A stretch of DNA of 64,000 nt from Lycorma delicatula (lineage: Eukaryota; Arthropoda; Insecta; Hemiptera; Fulgoridae), in contig NC_134457.1 in the NCBI RefSeq assembly GCF_047948215.1, forward strand, positions 84,792,898-84,856,897, written 5' to 3'. Positions 23,430-36,060 of the stretch are shown one piece after another (position 1 is the first letter of the stretch; every line of letters starts with the position of its first letter). Under the pieces are notes generated by a model. The model ran no database searches. It had not been told where the DNA came from and saw nothing but the letters and a program-made list of their open reading frames with translations. The position numbers were made by a program, and so were the translations under genes.

Positions 23430-24085
23430 GATTGATAGAATAAAGCTGAAAGAAGACTACCTGAATGGAACGGAAAGGAACACAAGGGTAGCGGAAGTTT
23501 CTTATTTCTCCCTACAGATCGCAGAACCTGGACAAAGTCCCTTGCTGCTGTGTCTTTCTTTTATCCGGCGGGTTATTGGTTATTTAGTGGCGGTTATAAA
23601 TTTTCATGTTTTATTTACGGACGGATTTGGTGATTTGCATTCCTACCCTATAGACCAGCGTGAGATAATTTACCGGGGCTGATCGTGGCAGACTAAACTT
23701 TTTGAGCCTCGTACTCCCGGCGTAATTCCCCTTCAGTCCGTCCGCTGAAGTCCTTTCGGTGCTAGCGCCTTTCGAGCTAGCAGGAATACGCCTATCGGGG
23801 CCCTAGTTTTTGGAGAAAGCAATATGCCCCCTTCTCCGGAGGGAGTCGTAAGTGCTGGCTGACTGCTCGAATGTAGTGCGGAGCCGGCTTATGTAGTGTG
23901 TACGGAGCCGCTGAATCGTCAGTAGCCGAGTGCATCCGAAAGGAGCTATGTGAACTGTACACAGCCGCTGAATCGTCAGGAGCCGAGTATGAACTGATAG
24001 AGAGAGCTTTAAATTTTGAATTCCTTCTTAATAAATTTTTAATAACATGCACTGAGTCTGAACAGCGTCAAAGAAAACAGTGGAT
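23430..24085 (+). mobile_element. GC-rich LINE 5'-region-like block
   Basis: A markedly GC-rich block with paired inverted words: GGTGCTAGCGCC, then CGAGCTAGC; and CCCCCTTCTCCGGAGGGAG, a near-perfect hairpin. A 57-bp tandem duplication covers 23900-24013, each unit carrying GCCGCTGAATCGTCAG and AGCCGAG. The frame through it becomes ESSGAEYELIERALNFEFLL, plausible as the start of a non-LTR gag-like ORF1, but it stops where repeat D begins at about 24085. Such a hairpin-rich leader followed by an ORF1 start suits a LINE 5' end. This is inference. Confidence 0.45.
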
Positions 24086-24295
24086 TGATCAGAGCAGTAT
24101 CACAGAATATACAATTAATTGTAAGATAAAAAATATACATGATTAAAGGTTGTATTAATTATTTAAAACATAAATACATGAAATATTGTAAACATATGAA
24201 GATATTAAATATAAAAGATAACTACAAAATAATTCAAATTCAGAAAACTTAAAGAAAATTATTTGAGCATATTTTTACGTACGTGTTTAAGGGTT
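24086..24295 (+). repeat. Dispersed repeat D, copy 2
   Basis: GCAGTATCACAGAATA, TGATTAAAGGTTGTATTAATTA, ATATGAAGATATTAAATATA and AATTCAGAAAAC follow in the same order as at 3645-3880 and 57060-57190. It directly follows the GC-rich block at 23430. Confidence 0.65.
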
Positions 24296-27200
24296 TGTAA
24301 AAAATTCTTGATTTTTTTTTTTTATCAGTATTATTTAAAAATTCTTCAACAAAGTAACATTGATTCATACTATTAAAACCATCAATAGTTTCTGGGTAAA
24401 ATATACAAAAAAAAAACTGGTCTATTTCCGTTTTATCTTTGTTACCTTGAAAATAGAAAAGAAACCTTGATTTTCAGAAGGTTTTTGGGAAAAATAAAAT
24501 ATAAATAGCTGTACAAAAATAACGGCTAGTGATAAAAATTCTACATTCTAACATATTGATCATCTAACCTTTACTTATCATTCTGTTTAATAACAGCTCG
24601 ATTGATCTTTTGTAACGCCCATTACGTTTTTTTGCAAAAGAAGCGCATTCTAGGAAATGGCGATCGTTTTAATAAATTTGTTATCATTAGAATCATCTTT
24701 GTAACATGAATATTACTATAACAATCTGAAATCGAAATATAATGCCCCATAATGGATGTAGGTTTGAAACAGTTTTATGAATTAAAAAAGCGAACGTGGA
24801 ACTACAGTTCTTTACATTAGAGTACATTCTGGTTACTATGCATTATGTCGATGCAATTTTTTATTATTAATTGGTTTGTATGTGAAAAATTCATAAAACA
24901 TTACGGTTTTATTTAAACTATCATATTTATTGTTTTTTCTTCTTTTTTTAATTTTAATTACTAATTAAACAAAAATTTTTTCATAGATTATTAAATATTT
25001 CATAAGTCTATGTGGTAAGAAAGTTAGGTATTTTTGTGCAGCAGGTTCTATTTTCAGATGAAGCAATTGCACTGACGATACCTACGATACCATATTTATC
25101 TTAAAACACCCATCAGATCCTGGAACGTGCTTCATTTACAAAAAACAAAACATCATGATTTTTTGAAAAATTGCTTTACTGAACCAGTCACTCGGCAAAG
25201 TGATAAAAAACGTACAGTACTACAATATTACCGAAGATATTCTTTGTCTATTTTCACGCCATTACAAGAACGGAAAGTCAGGCAAGTTTTAAAAGTCAGA
25301 AAAAAATAATGATTCTAATGGTTAATTAAATTTTTTATACATTTGTAGATGGCACAGAAACACGGCAAAGTCACCTCCACCCAAGTTATATAAAAAAATT
25401 CACTTAATATAAATATTTTCTTTCGTTAATCAAATTTTTGTTATATTTGAATTTTTCTAATAATGTCAAGGTTGTTATTAGTCAATAAGATATTTTAACA
25501 AATAAATCTATAGTTCCATGATAAATTAAATCGTAACTAAACCAAACCGGCTATTATTCTTGGCCTTATCTACCTGTACGAAACATAAAACGATGTCGGA
25601 GCAGAAATTTCATCAGGTATGTCTATTTAAATTATTTATTGTTTATCCAATTTAATTAGTATATTCGCTGAACAGTGGTCTTCTCAGAGCCTTTCAAAAT
25701 CATTTTCATTGTTCATTTTCAGATTCCCTTGTATTTTATTTATTAATTACAATTTTTTTTAAAGTCACATTTTTAGAAAAAACATACATATAATGTTTAA
25801 AAAATCCACTTTTTTGTTTGATAAAATAAAAAATAAATAATTAATACAAGTAATTTCATAAGAAATATAAATTTAATTTTTTACATATATATATATATAC
25901 ATATTAACTATACATATGCAAACCTACGTAGAAGATTCTGGAATCGTATGAATTCAAAAGTATGGGTTTTCTTATAGCTGATAATAATTCACTTCCTCCA
26001 GAGCGATTTTCACTTGCATTTGAATCCACAACGAGATTTACGAGTTAGAAGTTAGCGATTTGAAAAATGTACTTTTCGTTTGCTTGAAATGTTTTTCTCC
26101 AACGTAAAGTACCGATCTAAATGTAAAAGTTTTGATAGTTTTTATAATTTAATGTACATTTTCTTATATAAATATTCTACACTGAAACTATCGGTTGAAA
26201 TTAAAAAAAAATATTTTCTCCTCTTACGTTATAAAATAATAATTAATTGTTTAAAGATAATAATAAAGCTTTTTTTTTAATTAGTTATAACTAGATAAAT
26301 TTTAGTTACTTTATATTAAAAAAAAAAATTAATTAATGTTGGTTTAAATCCTCTCCTCATATACGTAAAACACATAGAGTAGCTTAACGTTTTTAAATTA
26401 CTATCCAAGCACGCTCTGAGACAAGATTAAAAACGTTTAGATCAATAATGTACTATCCTATAAAGTTGTTTTTTTATCTTTTTTCAAGGGTATTTATTAA
26501 GAAAATAATACACTTTTAATACTTAGGTCATTAATGTTTCATATTATATCCAAATTGTAAGTATGTTAATTATAATTTCAGCAAATTTAAAACGAATATA
26601 AAGTAATTTTTCCGCCCTTAAAAGTTTAGGCAAAAAATATTAATTTGTTGTGTCATGCTATTTACCCCAATTATTTTTTTATGAATAAAATGTGAACGAT
26701 ATGTAAAATATTGTTAAATTTTATTAAAATATCCATTTATAAATTTATTGTTAAATTTTATTAAATTTTTATTTGAACAAATACAAATCATTTACTTTAT
26801 AAATAGTGAATCAGGCTTTCTCTGAGAGTAATTATTTTCACTATAAAGACAGTTTCTGTGGTGGACAGAGTGAAAATAAAACAGGATTGAGGGTAAGTAA
26901 TTTTACTTACTAAAATTGGCTTCTGATATGTAATATTAATCTTAATTCACTGAAGAATGCAATGGAAAATTACTTCATTCTAATTTTTTTATTGATTAAA
27001 CGAGGTAAGATTTCGTGATTCTTGAGAATCTTTGTAGGATTCTTATAACTAATTTATCTCTTATATGAGGTTACTTATAATCATTTGATTACAGCACCCG
27101 CAGTTATCATTTAGTTATTATAAGAATAAGTATTTACCGAGTACAGTAAATCTATTTCTAACATTGTGGTAGAGAATCCTTTGTAAAAATGTTCAGCAGT

Positions 27201-27324
27201 TAGAAAGGGAAAGTATAGCATCAGCAAAAACGTTCGATTTCGTGATATTTATAAATGTCGCTTTTAAGAACCAAAGACTCTTATTTTTAATATAAACTCA
27301 GCCTGAAAGGAGAATCAGCGTGAT
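24296..27324. other. No gene seen
   Basis: About 3 kb of AT-rich DNA. Small open frames (25127-25309, 26080-26280) have no motif. A TA-rich run lies at about 25888-25902. Confidence 0.55.
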
Positions 27325-28130
27325 TTATTCACCACTGCATTTCCTCCACCATCTTTGTACGATGATCTTGACCAGCATCGTGGACACCGTATGCCTCGCC
27401 CGTTCGATCCACAGCATAGTCTCCTTGATATTTTCTGCGGTAAAATCGCCGAATTCTATTTACCATGCTTCCCTTTTCAGCAGGAACCGATTTATTCTTG
27501 AAAATAATGAGTTCTGCGGTATCCTTCTCCCCGCAATAGTCATACTCCGCAGGGGGTCTTAGCGTCCGCGTGCAAAGGAATGCTTTAAAACAATCATAAC
27601 CGGCAAGAAACTGGGTAAACTCGTACCCCAGATATCTGTGGTTGCAGTCCAGCCATCTCTAATAGTTCAGGATCAGTCTGTAGGTTCATCTGCCCTTCGT
27701 CGACTGATCCCACCTCTCCTGCTACCTGCGAACAAGCGGGTACATCCGCTTTAATTTCCTCCGGTGCATATCCTTCCTCTTCCGAACGATAAAATCGAAG
27801 GGTTGCAAATCCGGCTACTCCGCCGGCGGCATCGCCCGAGATGGTTCTATACCCTCAGCATACACGAAGAGAGAGCCCCCTAATACACCCAACTAAGAAA
27901 TGGACGGGATTTCCCCCTTTCCAGCAGACCAGACGGGTGCTGTGTACTACATGTTCGAAAGCATCACCTATGACAAAACCAACCGCTTCGATGTGTGGGG
28001 AGTTGGTCATTATCTGAACATAGAGGCTGCAGTTTTTTCGGCCTTATCCGATAGTGTCTCTGGAAAGTGACGTTTTTATCCATCCATTTCCCGACGTAAT
28101 TCACAGCAGTAAGATGTTAAGAATCTAACC
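27325..28130 (-). pseudogene. R1-like LINE C-terminal region
   Basis: GC-rich relative to the flanks and coding-like on the minus strand. Near 27520-27620 it reads EFTQFLAGYDCFKAFL, then CGEKDTAELIIF. This is the 'LTQFLTGHG.F..YL' plus 'C.CG..ET.EH.LF.C' module after the RNase H/RT region in R1-type and related LINEs. A clean 44-codon tail then runs from 27456 (EFGDFTAENIKETMLWIERA) through VQRWWRKCSGE to a stop at 27325-27327. A frameshift separates the two parts. The upstream part, 27640-28130, is GC-rich and probably coding-derived, but I cannot align it to a domain with confidence. Confidence 0.7.
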
Positions 28131-29777
28131 TGACTTAAGAATTAATTATTAATTTCTGATACTTATTTGTTTTCTTTTTTGGTTTGTTTTTTTTTATAAT
28201 TTTAGCTGTTTTTAAACGTGTTATAATTGGCAACTAATGAATTATTTACTAAAAAAAATCGAGATATTTTTTTAAGCAATTGTATTCTAAATACAGTATA
28301 ATTTTAATGATAAAAACGACATTTTTTTGGAACCAGACACGCTTTACTATATTTTTTCCCTCAATTATACTTTTTTAAAATTGCATAATTTTTTAAGTAA
28401 AAAAGTAATTTGATCAAGGGGCCATTCAAAAAATTGTATTATTAAAACACCTTCAAAATAAAATAATAATACTTGCATTTTTGAAAGACTAATAATACAC
28501 ATAGATTCCATACTAATAATTAAATAAAAATTAGATGAAAAATAACCAACAAAAAAGTTTTAGATACTTTTTGTTTTCAACTTTTATTTTGTGTTCAAAA
28601 TAACTGAAGCATTTAGTCTTTTATTTCCAAAATATTTGTGAATATTTTATTTACAAAAGATTAAACGTTATTCAGTTTAGCAGCATCATTTACAGTAGTT
28701 CTTACAAGGATTTTATCTGAGATAGATAGATCTACTTTAATGCATCATACAATGCATATACACTTTCTTGAAAGAACAATTTCCAATCCCCACTAAGTCG
28801 ACCCTATCTTAGCCAGCTCATTATTCTCTGCTTACATATTCGGAGTTGTAAATTTGCTTTAACACCTTTAAAGAAGCTTATATTTTTTAAGAAAGAGCTA
28901 AAACTTGTGAGTGTTGAGCCGAAATTATATCCTTTGAGTTATAATCTCTTTTAACCTTTTCAATAATTTTTTCGTATACAATCTTTTGTCCGACTAAATC
29001 TAAATTTTTACTTTAAAAAATTCTCAGCTCCTAAGGAAGTCCTTTCTGACGGAAATTTTCAATTTTTTTAATTTGTTTTCAACATTTTACTTGTTTTGTG
29101 AACATTTTTTTGGAAGATTTATGCAGAATGTTTTGATAGTTTTCAAAATATTTACATGAATTTTCTGGACGATTTTAGCATATGAATCATTATTCATTAT
29201 TTTTACAACTGCAGTACATAAATCAAATTTTAATAATATTGGTAAAATTTAAATAATAAAAAATTAAAGTTAATGTTAAAAATAGGTTTTAATTTGTGGA
29301 ACAAGTTATATAATGCGATTTAATGACTCATACAATCTATGTAAAATGTTGAATTTCAATTAATTATTATTAGAATTGTGACGTTAGACTAACACGACAC
29401 AACATGTGTATTTCATTTTGGGATTAATATTAAATTAATTTATAATACTAAATTATATAAGCTAGTTTATAGCTAATCATAACTGATTGTGTTATGATAT
29501 TCATGTTATATTTTCCTCATGGAAATACGATTAAGTATATTACATTTTCCTATCTCATTCCACGAATGATATTCATAAATGATTAGTATTTTTCATAGTT
29601 TTAACTTTCTGAATTTTTCTAATATACAAGAGAAAGAAAGAATTAATAAAAATTATAAAAATATTCTCAAGAGTTTTGTATATTTTCCCGATAAGAGGTT
29701 TACTTCTTAGATTTGTGTTCTTTCCTTCTTGTACCAAAAGGGTTTTATGTATCGACTAAATTAGCACCTAAAATAAA
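28131..29777. other. No confident gene
   Basis: AT-rich. The minus strand at about 28780-28870 has NNELAKIGST, weakly like the 'NE.AD.LAK.GS' motif of LINE RNase H domains, but with no supporting context. Confidence 0.5.
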
Positions 29778-31148
29778 AGGGTCGTTCAATAATTAAAGAT
29801 CGGCAAAAGCGAAAAAAATATTAATAACTTAAACTGGCTGACGTTCAAAGTGGCATCCCTGACGTAGAAAATATCTGTTCAAAAAGAATTTCAATTATTA
29901 CAACCTGTTTTATTTATTTTAAAAGTTGGCTACATTTGAAACGTGTACTGTGGAATAATAGCATGATATGACAAGATTTTTATTTTCTGAAGATGTAAAA
30001 CCGGTTGAAAATTATTAAAGGATGTTAAAACAGAACGGTAAAAAGGATTAACCGTTAAAATTTTATAAATGCATCGAACAAATTAAATTGGTTAAAACAA
30101 GTGTCACCGATTTTCATCGTAGCTGAAGACAGGTAGGAGTACCACCTGACGCTTAGAAAATGGTATTAATAACGATATCATAGTGTATAACACATCATTG
30201 TTCCTGAGATTGGATTAATAATCCGAAAGCGATCGAACATTACATTAAAGATTGTTGATAAATGGAAACTGTTATATAAATAATGGTATTAATGATGCTA
30301 TTCGCGACGACAAACGAATAAAAATTTGGGAAATCGCTGAAATTTATAGTGCGAGTATCAGCAATAATGATTCTTTATCCATGATGAGCTGAATTACCAC
30401 AAAACGTGTTCGAGATAAGTCCACAGACATCTATTCAAAATCACAAACACATCCGAATTCAAATTTGTATTTTACTTAGTACTAAAAAACTACGGTTTTT
30501 AACGGAAGGTAATGCTTTTTTCAGATTCTATAATAACTTCTGATAAAAGTTGGATTCATTATTTTGAGCCGGAATCCAGATATCAGAATATAGAATAGAA
30601 ACATCTGATTCGCTAGCCAGGAAAAATTTCGAAACTCATGCGTCAGCCAGTAAAGTAATTCTAAGAGTGTTTTGGAACTATAAAGTTCTAATTTATTGCG
30701 TTTATTTAGAAAAGAAACGTACAATCAAGAGCGAGTACTATTGTGACTCTAAAAAATAAAGTGAAATTACGCCTGTTTCTCTCTCAACAGGCGTAATTCT
30801 ACTACATGATAACTCCAGCCTCATACTACTCAAAATGCACAGTAGGCTGTTTAAAAGTTTGGTTGGGAAGTGTTGTCATATTCACATTACAGCCTCGACG
30901 ATCAAATTTTTGTTTGTTTTGTTTTCTCAAAGAATTGTTATGTGGCACTAAATTCGGCAACAATGACCGTTAGAAAAATGTCTCAGTCTTCTAGGTAAAC
31001 AATTTTTTATTATTGGAATAATAAAGCTAACAGAAAGATGGGCCAAGTGTTTCTAGACAGAGATTATGCTAAAAAATAGCATTAGTTTCATTGAATAAAT
31101 AATAATTTTCTATATTTATTTATCCCTTTAATTAATGAATGACTGTCT
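29778..31148 (+). mobile_element. Mariner-like element 1, decayed
   Basis: The terminal inverted repeats are GGGTCGTTCAATAATTAAAG at 29779-29798 and, at 31124-31148, the inverted CTTTAATTAATGAATGACTGTCT. The transposase reads on the plus strand. DDKRIKIWEIAEIYSASIS at about 30305-30362 is the second helix-turn-helix region. SDKSWIHYFEPES at 30539 is the first catalytic Asp block, for which the family has GDETW.HYFEPE. A VILLHDN block near 30795 is the second catalytic Asp. The third Asp (PDLAPSDYHLF in the family) is not readable. Multiple stops and frameshifts are present. About 1.37 kb, the usual mariner length, so it is an old, nearly full-length copy. It is closely related to the copy at 42955. 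Confidence 0.85.
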
Positions 31149-32438
31149 TATCTTATTATTCTAAAATAATGAGTTATTTATTTCATTTACCCGTGTGATT
31201 CCAAGATTTCAATAAATTTTCATGATAAATGTAATGCAGTATTTTTTTTTTCGTAACTTTAGTTATTGGTTCAAATATAGAAAGGTTTAGTATATTGAAT
31301 ACAAGCGTATTGAATTTTTAATTTATGTTACCGAATTAAAAATGTTAAAACTAAAATAATATTTTAAAAATATAACAAAACTTTTAATTTTCTTCACTCC
31401 ACTTTCTTCGTCGTTATTATTTTTATTATGTAAGTTAATAACTGAAATTACATATTAAAATATTACAATTGTAAAAGTGCATCGTTAAAATAAAACATGA
31501 CTATAAAAATCGATTCACGTAACTATCACAAACTTCATAATATTCTATTATTTTCCACCACATTATTAGTTTGTTTTCTAACCATCAATTACTAAACAAT
31601 AACTACGTCATAATTTGTAGTTATTTTACAACTATTTGTTTAAAAACAATCATTGTATGAGGGAAAAAATTTAACAATATTTGTCGGCTATATGTAGTAA
31701 AATTTTGATAAATTGTTTTTTCATTCCGAATTTTTTTTATCTTTTAAAAATAAAGCACTAAAGTGGTGTTATTATTACTTTTATAATAAACTAAATCGCC
31801 CAGTGTTCTACCTACCAGTTTTAGAAATAAAACTTATCAGAATTTTAAAAAAAATGTTACATGAAAAATTATATTTATTAATTCCAATCCTCCTGAAATC
31901 TTAAAATATATCCTCAGTAAATACATACTGAAAATAACTGTTTGTAAGTGGAGGAAACAGCGATTATTTTTTATTTAAAATTTTTTTAATTTAACTGAAA
32001 TTTATCCTTTGCTATTAAATAATAACTTTATCAATAGGATAATGGAAAATTTTGTAAAATTTAACGAAATGAAAAAGAAATCTCCTAAAAAAATTTCTTA
32101 GAAATTTCAAAATATTTTCGGAAATATTAAATTTCAATACAGTTTATTTTTCGGTACGAGATTACTACTTGCAATAATACTGTAGATCACGTTTGTTTTT
32201 TTTTTAAATGCTCTTTAAGTGATCTATTATAATGCTACTCCTTCGTTTTAAGATTTTATTTTAATATCCCTACGAGGGCTTGGAAATGTAATGGTTTCAT
32301 ACAACAAAAAATGGAAATAGGAGAATTTTCTAAATTTAATTTTTCTATTCTAATGCTTGAAAGTTTATTTATTGGTTGCGAAACTTCTTGATTTATTTAT
32401 TTATATATATATACTTTTCTTTGGATACTGCGGAACTA
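31149..32438. other. No gene seen
   Basis: AT-rich. A short TTTATTTATTTATATATATATA tract lies at about 32390-32412, with nothing else recognised. Confidence 0.6.
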
Positions 32439-32660
32439 CCTAGATGATCGTTTTACTCAAGTGTGCAACCAGGAGCTGTCCTCCTTTTTTGACATTCAGT
32501 CAGGGTCCCTCAAGGTTCAGTTCTGGGTCTGATATTGTATTTGATCTTCACTGTGAACCTTTTCAGCCAGACTGTGTCACAGTTGCGTCCTCTCCGGACG
32601 ATACAACAATCTTGGCGGTTGTCAAAAAACTAAACCCTAGCTTCCGGGAAGCTGCAATCT
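32439..32660 (+). pseudogene. LINE reverse transcriptase palm fragment
   Basis: The plus strand contains VPQGSVLGLILYLIF (about 32505-32550), the RT motif GVPQGSVLGP.LF.I. Before it LRNYLDDRFTQVC corresponds to the preceding '.YL.DR.Q.V' segment, and after it comes SPDDTTIL at about 32595-32617, an altered catalytic FADDT. Order and spacing fit a Jockey/CR1-like polymerase palm shortened between motifs. It is out of frame in places and not functional. It joins repeat C directly. Confidence 0.75.
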
Positions 32661-32675
32661 ATTCTAGACCCCATC

Positions 32676-32945
32676 GGTTAAGGGGACGGCACATCGGTTA
32701 AAATCAGACTGCATCTCTTTTTTTTTCAATTTAAATCTATTGGTTTATTAATAATTATCAACCTTGGACTGTAAAAATGTTTACAATAAATAATAATTCA
32801 ATAATAACAATTTAAAAAGAAAAATATGAAAAAAATCGAAAGTTATTATTGAAATAAAGTTTTTTGTACTTACCACTTTAAAAAAATGTGTATATGTAAT
32901 TTAATAGGTGTACAAGAAAGTCATGTGATTCCCACATCAGATTTT
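32676..32945 (+). mobile_element. Dispersed repeat C, copy 2
   Basis: In the opposite orientation to the other two copies. The tRNA-like part is AAGGGGACGGCACATCGGTT, corresponding to GGGGAAGGCACATCGGTTTG in copy 3 on its minus strand. The far end, GTGTATATGTAATTTAATAGGTGTACAAGAAAGTCATGTG, ends in CCCACATCAG. The middle is about 100 bp longer than in the other copies, suggesting a secondary insertion or tandem growth. Confidence 0.65.
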
Positions 32946-34689
32946 TTTTAAATTTCATCTTCAAGAAACCCTATATCTCTTGCAGAACTTGATTTATTTT
33001 TGACAGATGATACAAAATGGAATTGTTAAGTTAAATTTACGCCTAAAACTACTCTAAATTTTAATAAATACTGGCCCAACAATTTATTTAAGTTTTAAGA
33101 ATACATTCGTAATACTTATACACATGTGAATTTGTATTTCATGGGTTTTTGAATTCTTTTCTTCGTCTTTTCAATAAAAAATAAATAAATAATGAAAATT
33201 TTCAAACATTCAGTCCATATGATTATTTAATTTATAACATAAGAACTACTGAAATAATGGGATTAAGACTTTCGGTAAATTTCAGATATTCTGTAATATA
33301 TGTATTTCGGTGAAATTAGATGAAATGGATTTGCTAAGGTAAAATAAAAACACAACTATGACAGTGATTCCCTTAGGTGATTATACTCGTAGTAAAACAC
33401 CAAACAAGTTAACAGCAACAAATAATTTAATACGAGTATCACAAACGGCTATTCAGAGATAAACGAGTTTATATCTCAGTATAACGTAATTTAATTTAAA
33501 ACGATTTACATGTTTTTTTTTGTTTTTTTTTATATTATTGGATCGTTTCTCTTTGACATTCATCACTTTTAAATTTTTTCTTACTAAAAAACAGTTAATT
33601 GTTTGATAATGTGAAAACTTTACACGAGCAGGAATGGAAAGGGCAATGTTTTGACAAAATTTGATCGATTCGGGGATTACATCATAAAACCTTATCTGTC
33701 GTTATTTTATCGGCCACAGAGGTTGCGTGTATATGTTGAACAGTTGTGTTTTTATACATGTACGCGTCGTCATGTCGTTTATACAATTAGTGCATGAAAT
33801 AAGATAAAAACAACACTCTTTTTTACAACAGAAACGAATACTGCACAACCGAGTGTGTATATAGGTCATAATAGGTCTCCCTAACACCTAACAGTGACAA
33901 GTGGCGATATAATCATCATACTTGAAGCAGTGAAATAAAACAAAGAACGGGGACACGGTGAGAAAACCAAGGCTACCACTTGAAATATACTGTTTATTCA
34001 TGATTTAAATATTCTTAAATAATGCATAAATATATATATAAAACATATAAATTATAATATATATTTATTTATATTTAATTTTAGCAGTAGAAACCTAAAT
34101 AGGAGTAATAATTTTATTATTGACGAAAAAAGTTTAAGAAGTTGAGTTTAATATTTACAGACAAAATTTTACCTTAATTGAGGTACAAGGTGTGATTGTT
34201 AAAAGTGATAATGAATTGGTTTGTCCTAGACGTAAAAGTTCTGCAGTAAATCCATCAGAAATACGGAATTACGGTTTTAGTTAAGAAAGAAAGGTGTTGC
34301 ACTGCTTTACTGATTTTTGAAAATAATATTGCTTTCCATGTTTTAACTAGCTTTCGGTCTTTCTTTTTTTTACTCCATTTTATGTTAGTAACATGTGTTC
34401 TTTATAATACTACAAGGTACTCTTTATTGTTCCAATAATACATTACACTTGAATATTTGAGTTTATTTTTCTTCTTCCTTTTCATATAGTTGTTCAGCTG
34501 TGACTGCATCAATTGCTTAACACTGGTAATTGTCAACAACCAATTTTGATACTGTTACCCATAATTTGTATGTTTCGAAGTCGTGATTACAAAAAAACAA
34601 AAGGTTCAAATTGACTCAAAACGAATAAAACTACAAAACTAATTTTTTGGACACCAACCCCTTTCCTTCATACCAGATCACAGGTTAGA
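32946..34689. other. No gene seen
   Basis: AT-rich. Short TA tracts occur near 34028-34075. No motif recognised. Confidence 0.55.
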
Positions 34690-35090
34690 TTAATTGCAAA
34701 ACTAAAGTACTATAGCGAAACTAGCTCGCACCTGGTGTTGCTCACAAAAATCGGATGTTGGCCTAAAACATATTTTAAATTTGAATCATTGAATCATTGC
34801 AAAACCAACTCCCAGCAGACGGTGCTCGCAAAGAACTGATTTGGGCTACAAACTTGATGTTTTAGGACCATTGAGAAACCATCATACACCTGGTGGTACT
34901 CACAAAAATTTAATTTTGACATTGTAACATGTCACCCTTCAAGTTACAACATGAAAACGTACCCAAAAACCCAGATTTTGCCTCTGGTTTCTAAGAACCA
35001 TCCCTTATAAATCAATAGGACTCTATTCCTAAAAGGTTTACATCACCCCACCAAGTTTCACCAAAATCAGTTAAGATTTGCATCCGGTAG
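34690..35090 (+). repeat. Degenerate tandem units of about 100 bp
   Basis: Three related units around 34720, 34805 and 34890 share ACCTGGTG.TRCTCACAAAAAT or CAGACGGTGCTCGCAAAG. The end, CCACCAAGTTTCACCAAAATCAGTTAAGA then ATCCGGTAGAGCGGATGAAGAA, resembles the ends of abundant insect repeats. Non-coding and probably TE-derived. Confidence 0.5.
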
Positions 35091-35112
35091 AGCGGATGAA
35101 GAATGTTATAGG

Positions 35113-35115
<3 letters not shown>

Positions 35116-35146
<31 letters not shown>
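35116..35146. repeat. (TA)n microsatellite
   Basis: A pure alternating run marking the 3' edge of the R1-like element that lies to its right on the minus strand. Confidence 0.95.
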
Positions 35147-35149
<3 letters not shown>

Positions 35150-36060
35150 ATTGCAGAATCGTGTTCAGGAGACCCCCATAACGTAAAGAAAAGTGGATTC
35201 CCTCCACATCAACATCCTGACCCCCGAAGGGGAAGAACCCTTCATGGCGGTTGCCAGTCGCCACTCCAGCCCTTCCGTACCTAGCCCTAAGGGGCTTTAC
35301 CGGAGGTCCTCTTCAACACTTCAGCAACAGACATCTTCCAGTCTCAATTGCCTGAGTCAGGATGCCACCGATGCGAATGTCACAAATGGCATTCCCATCA
35401 GTGTACTACACTAATGTAATTAAACCTAACCAATAGTCTTAAGGAAGACCATAACGATCGAACTGAATTACTCTACCTACCTGAAAACAGCAAAAAGGGG
35501 CAAGCCCAACACGCAACACCGATTGATAATTAATAAAAGCAAACCCTTACTAAAAACAAAACAACTAACACTAATACTACATGCAGCAAACCAAAATCAT
35601 AAGTTCAAAAATAAAAATATACAAACATCTAAACGTAAACAAAACCTAACACAAAAACAAAAACCAAAAATATAAACAAACTGTGAGAACAAAAACTAAA
35701 ATGCAAAGAGAAAAATTCACATTAATCTATAAAACACCGTAAAAAACAAAAAATTAAACCGACAATCGCACGTCAACCAAAAACAAACACTAAAACTATC
35801 ATAAAGAAAACAAAAATTACTAACTCTTAAATTCCATAACCTACAAGGAATAAACCAAAACACAAAGATAAAAGTATACATAACCCGAAAATAAACATTA
35901 AAATGAAACAAAACCAGACTGGAACACATAAACAGAAACTGTGAATAAACCCATAAACTAGAAAAAAATTAGATAAACTCGAACACAAGCATATATATAA
36001 AACATTAAACAACTTCAAAGAAAACTAAAACAAAACTCAAAGAACACTACAACAATAAAA
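35150..36060 (-). mobile_element. R1-like LINE 3' untranslated region
   Basis: Read on the minus strand this begins after the gag relic with a CGGCCG-rich hairpin (CGGCCGGACATGACTGCCCGGCCG) and a long T/G-rich stretch rich in TTTTGTTT. It ends with a GC-richer part: ACTGATGGGAATG, CGCATCGGTGGCATCCTGA, GGTACGGAAGGGCTGGAGTGGCG, GGTCAGGATG. The same series occurs on the plus strand at 59770-60260, after an R1-like C-terminus, which identifies it as the 3' UTR. The whole polymerase ORF is missing here. Confidence 0.65.

Noticed and set aside
28640..28870. Minus-strand NNELAKIGST, like an RNase H motif
   Set aside because: Single weak match in AT-rich DNA with stops around it.
34690..34930. CRISPR-like regular spacing of related units
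   Set aside because: Units are diverged, contiguous and about 100 bp long, with no unique spacers, in a eukaryotic TE context.
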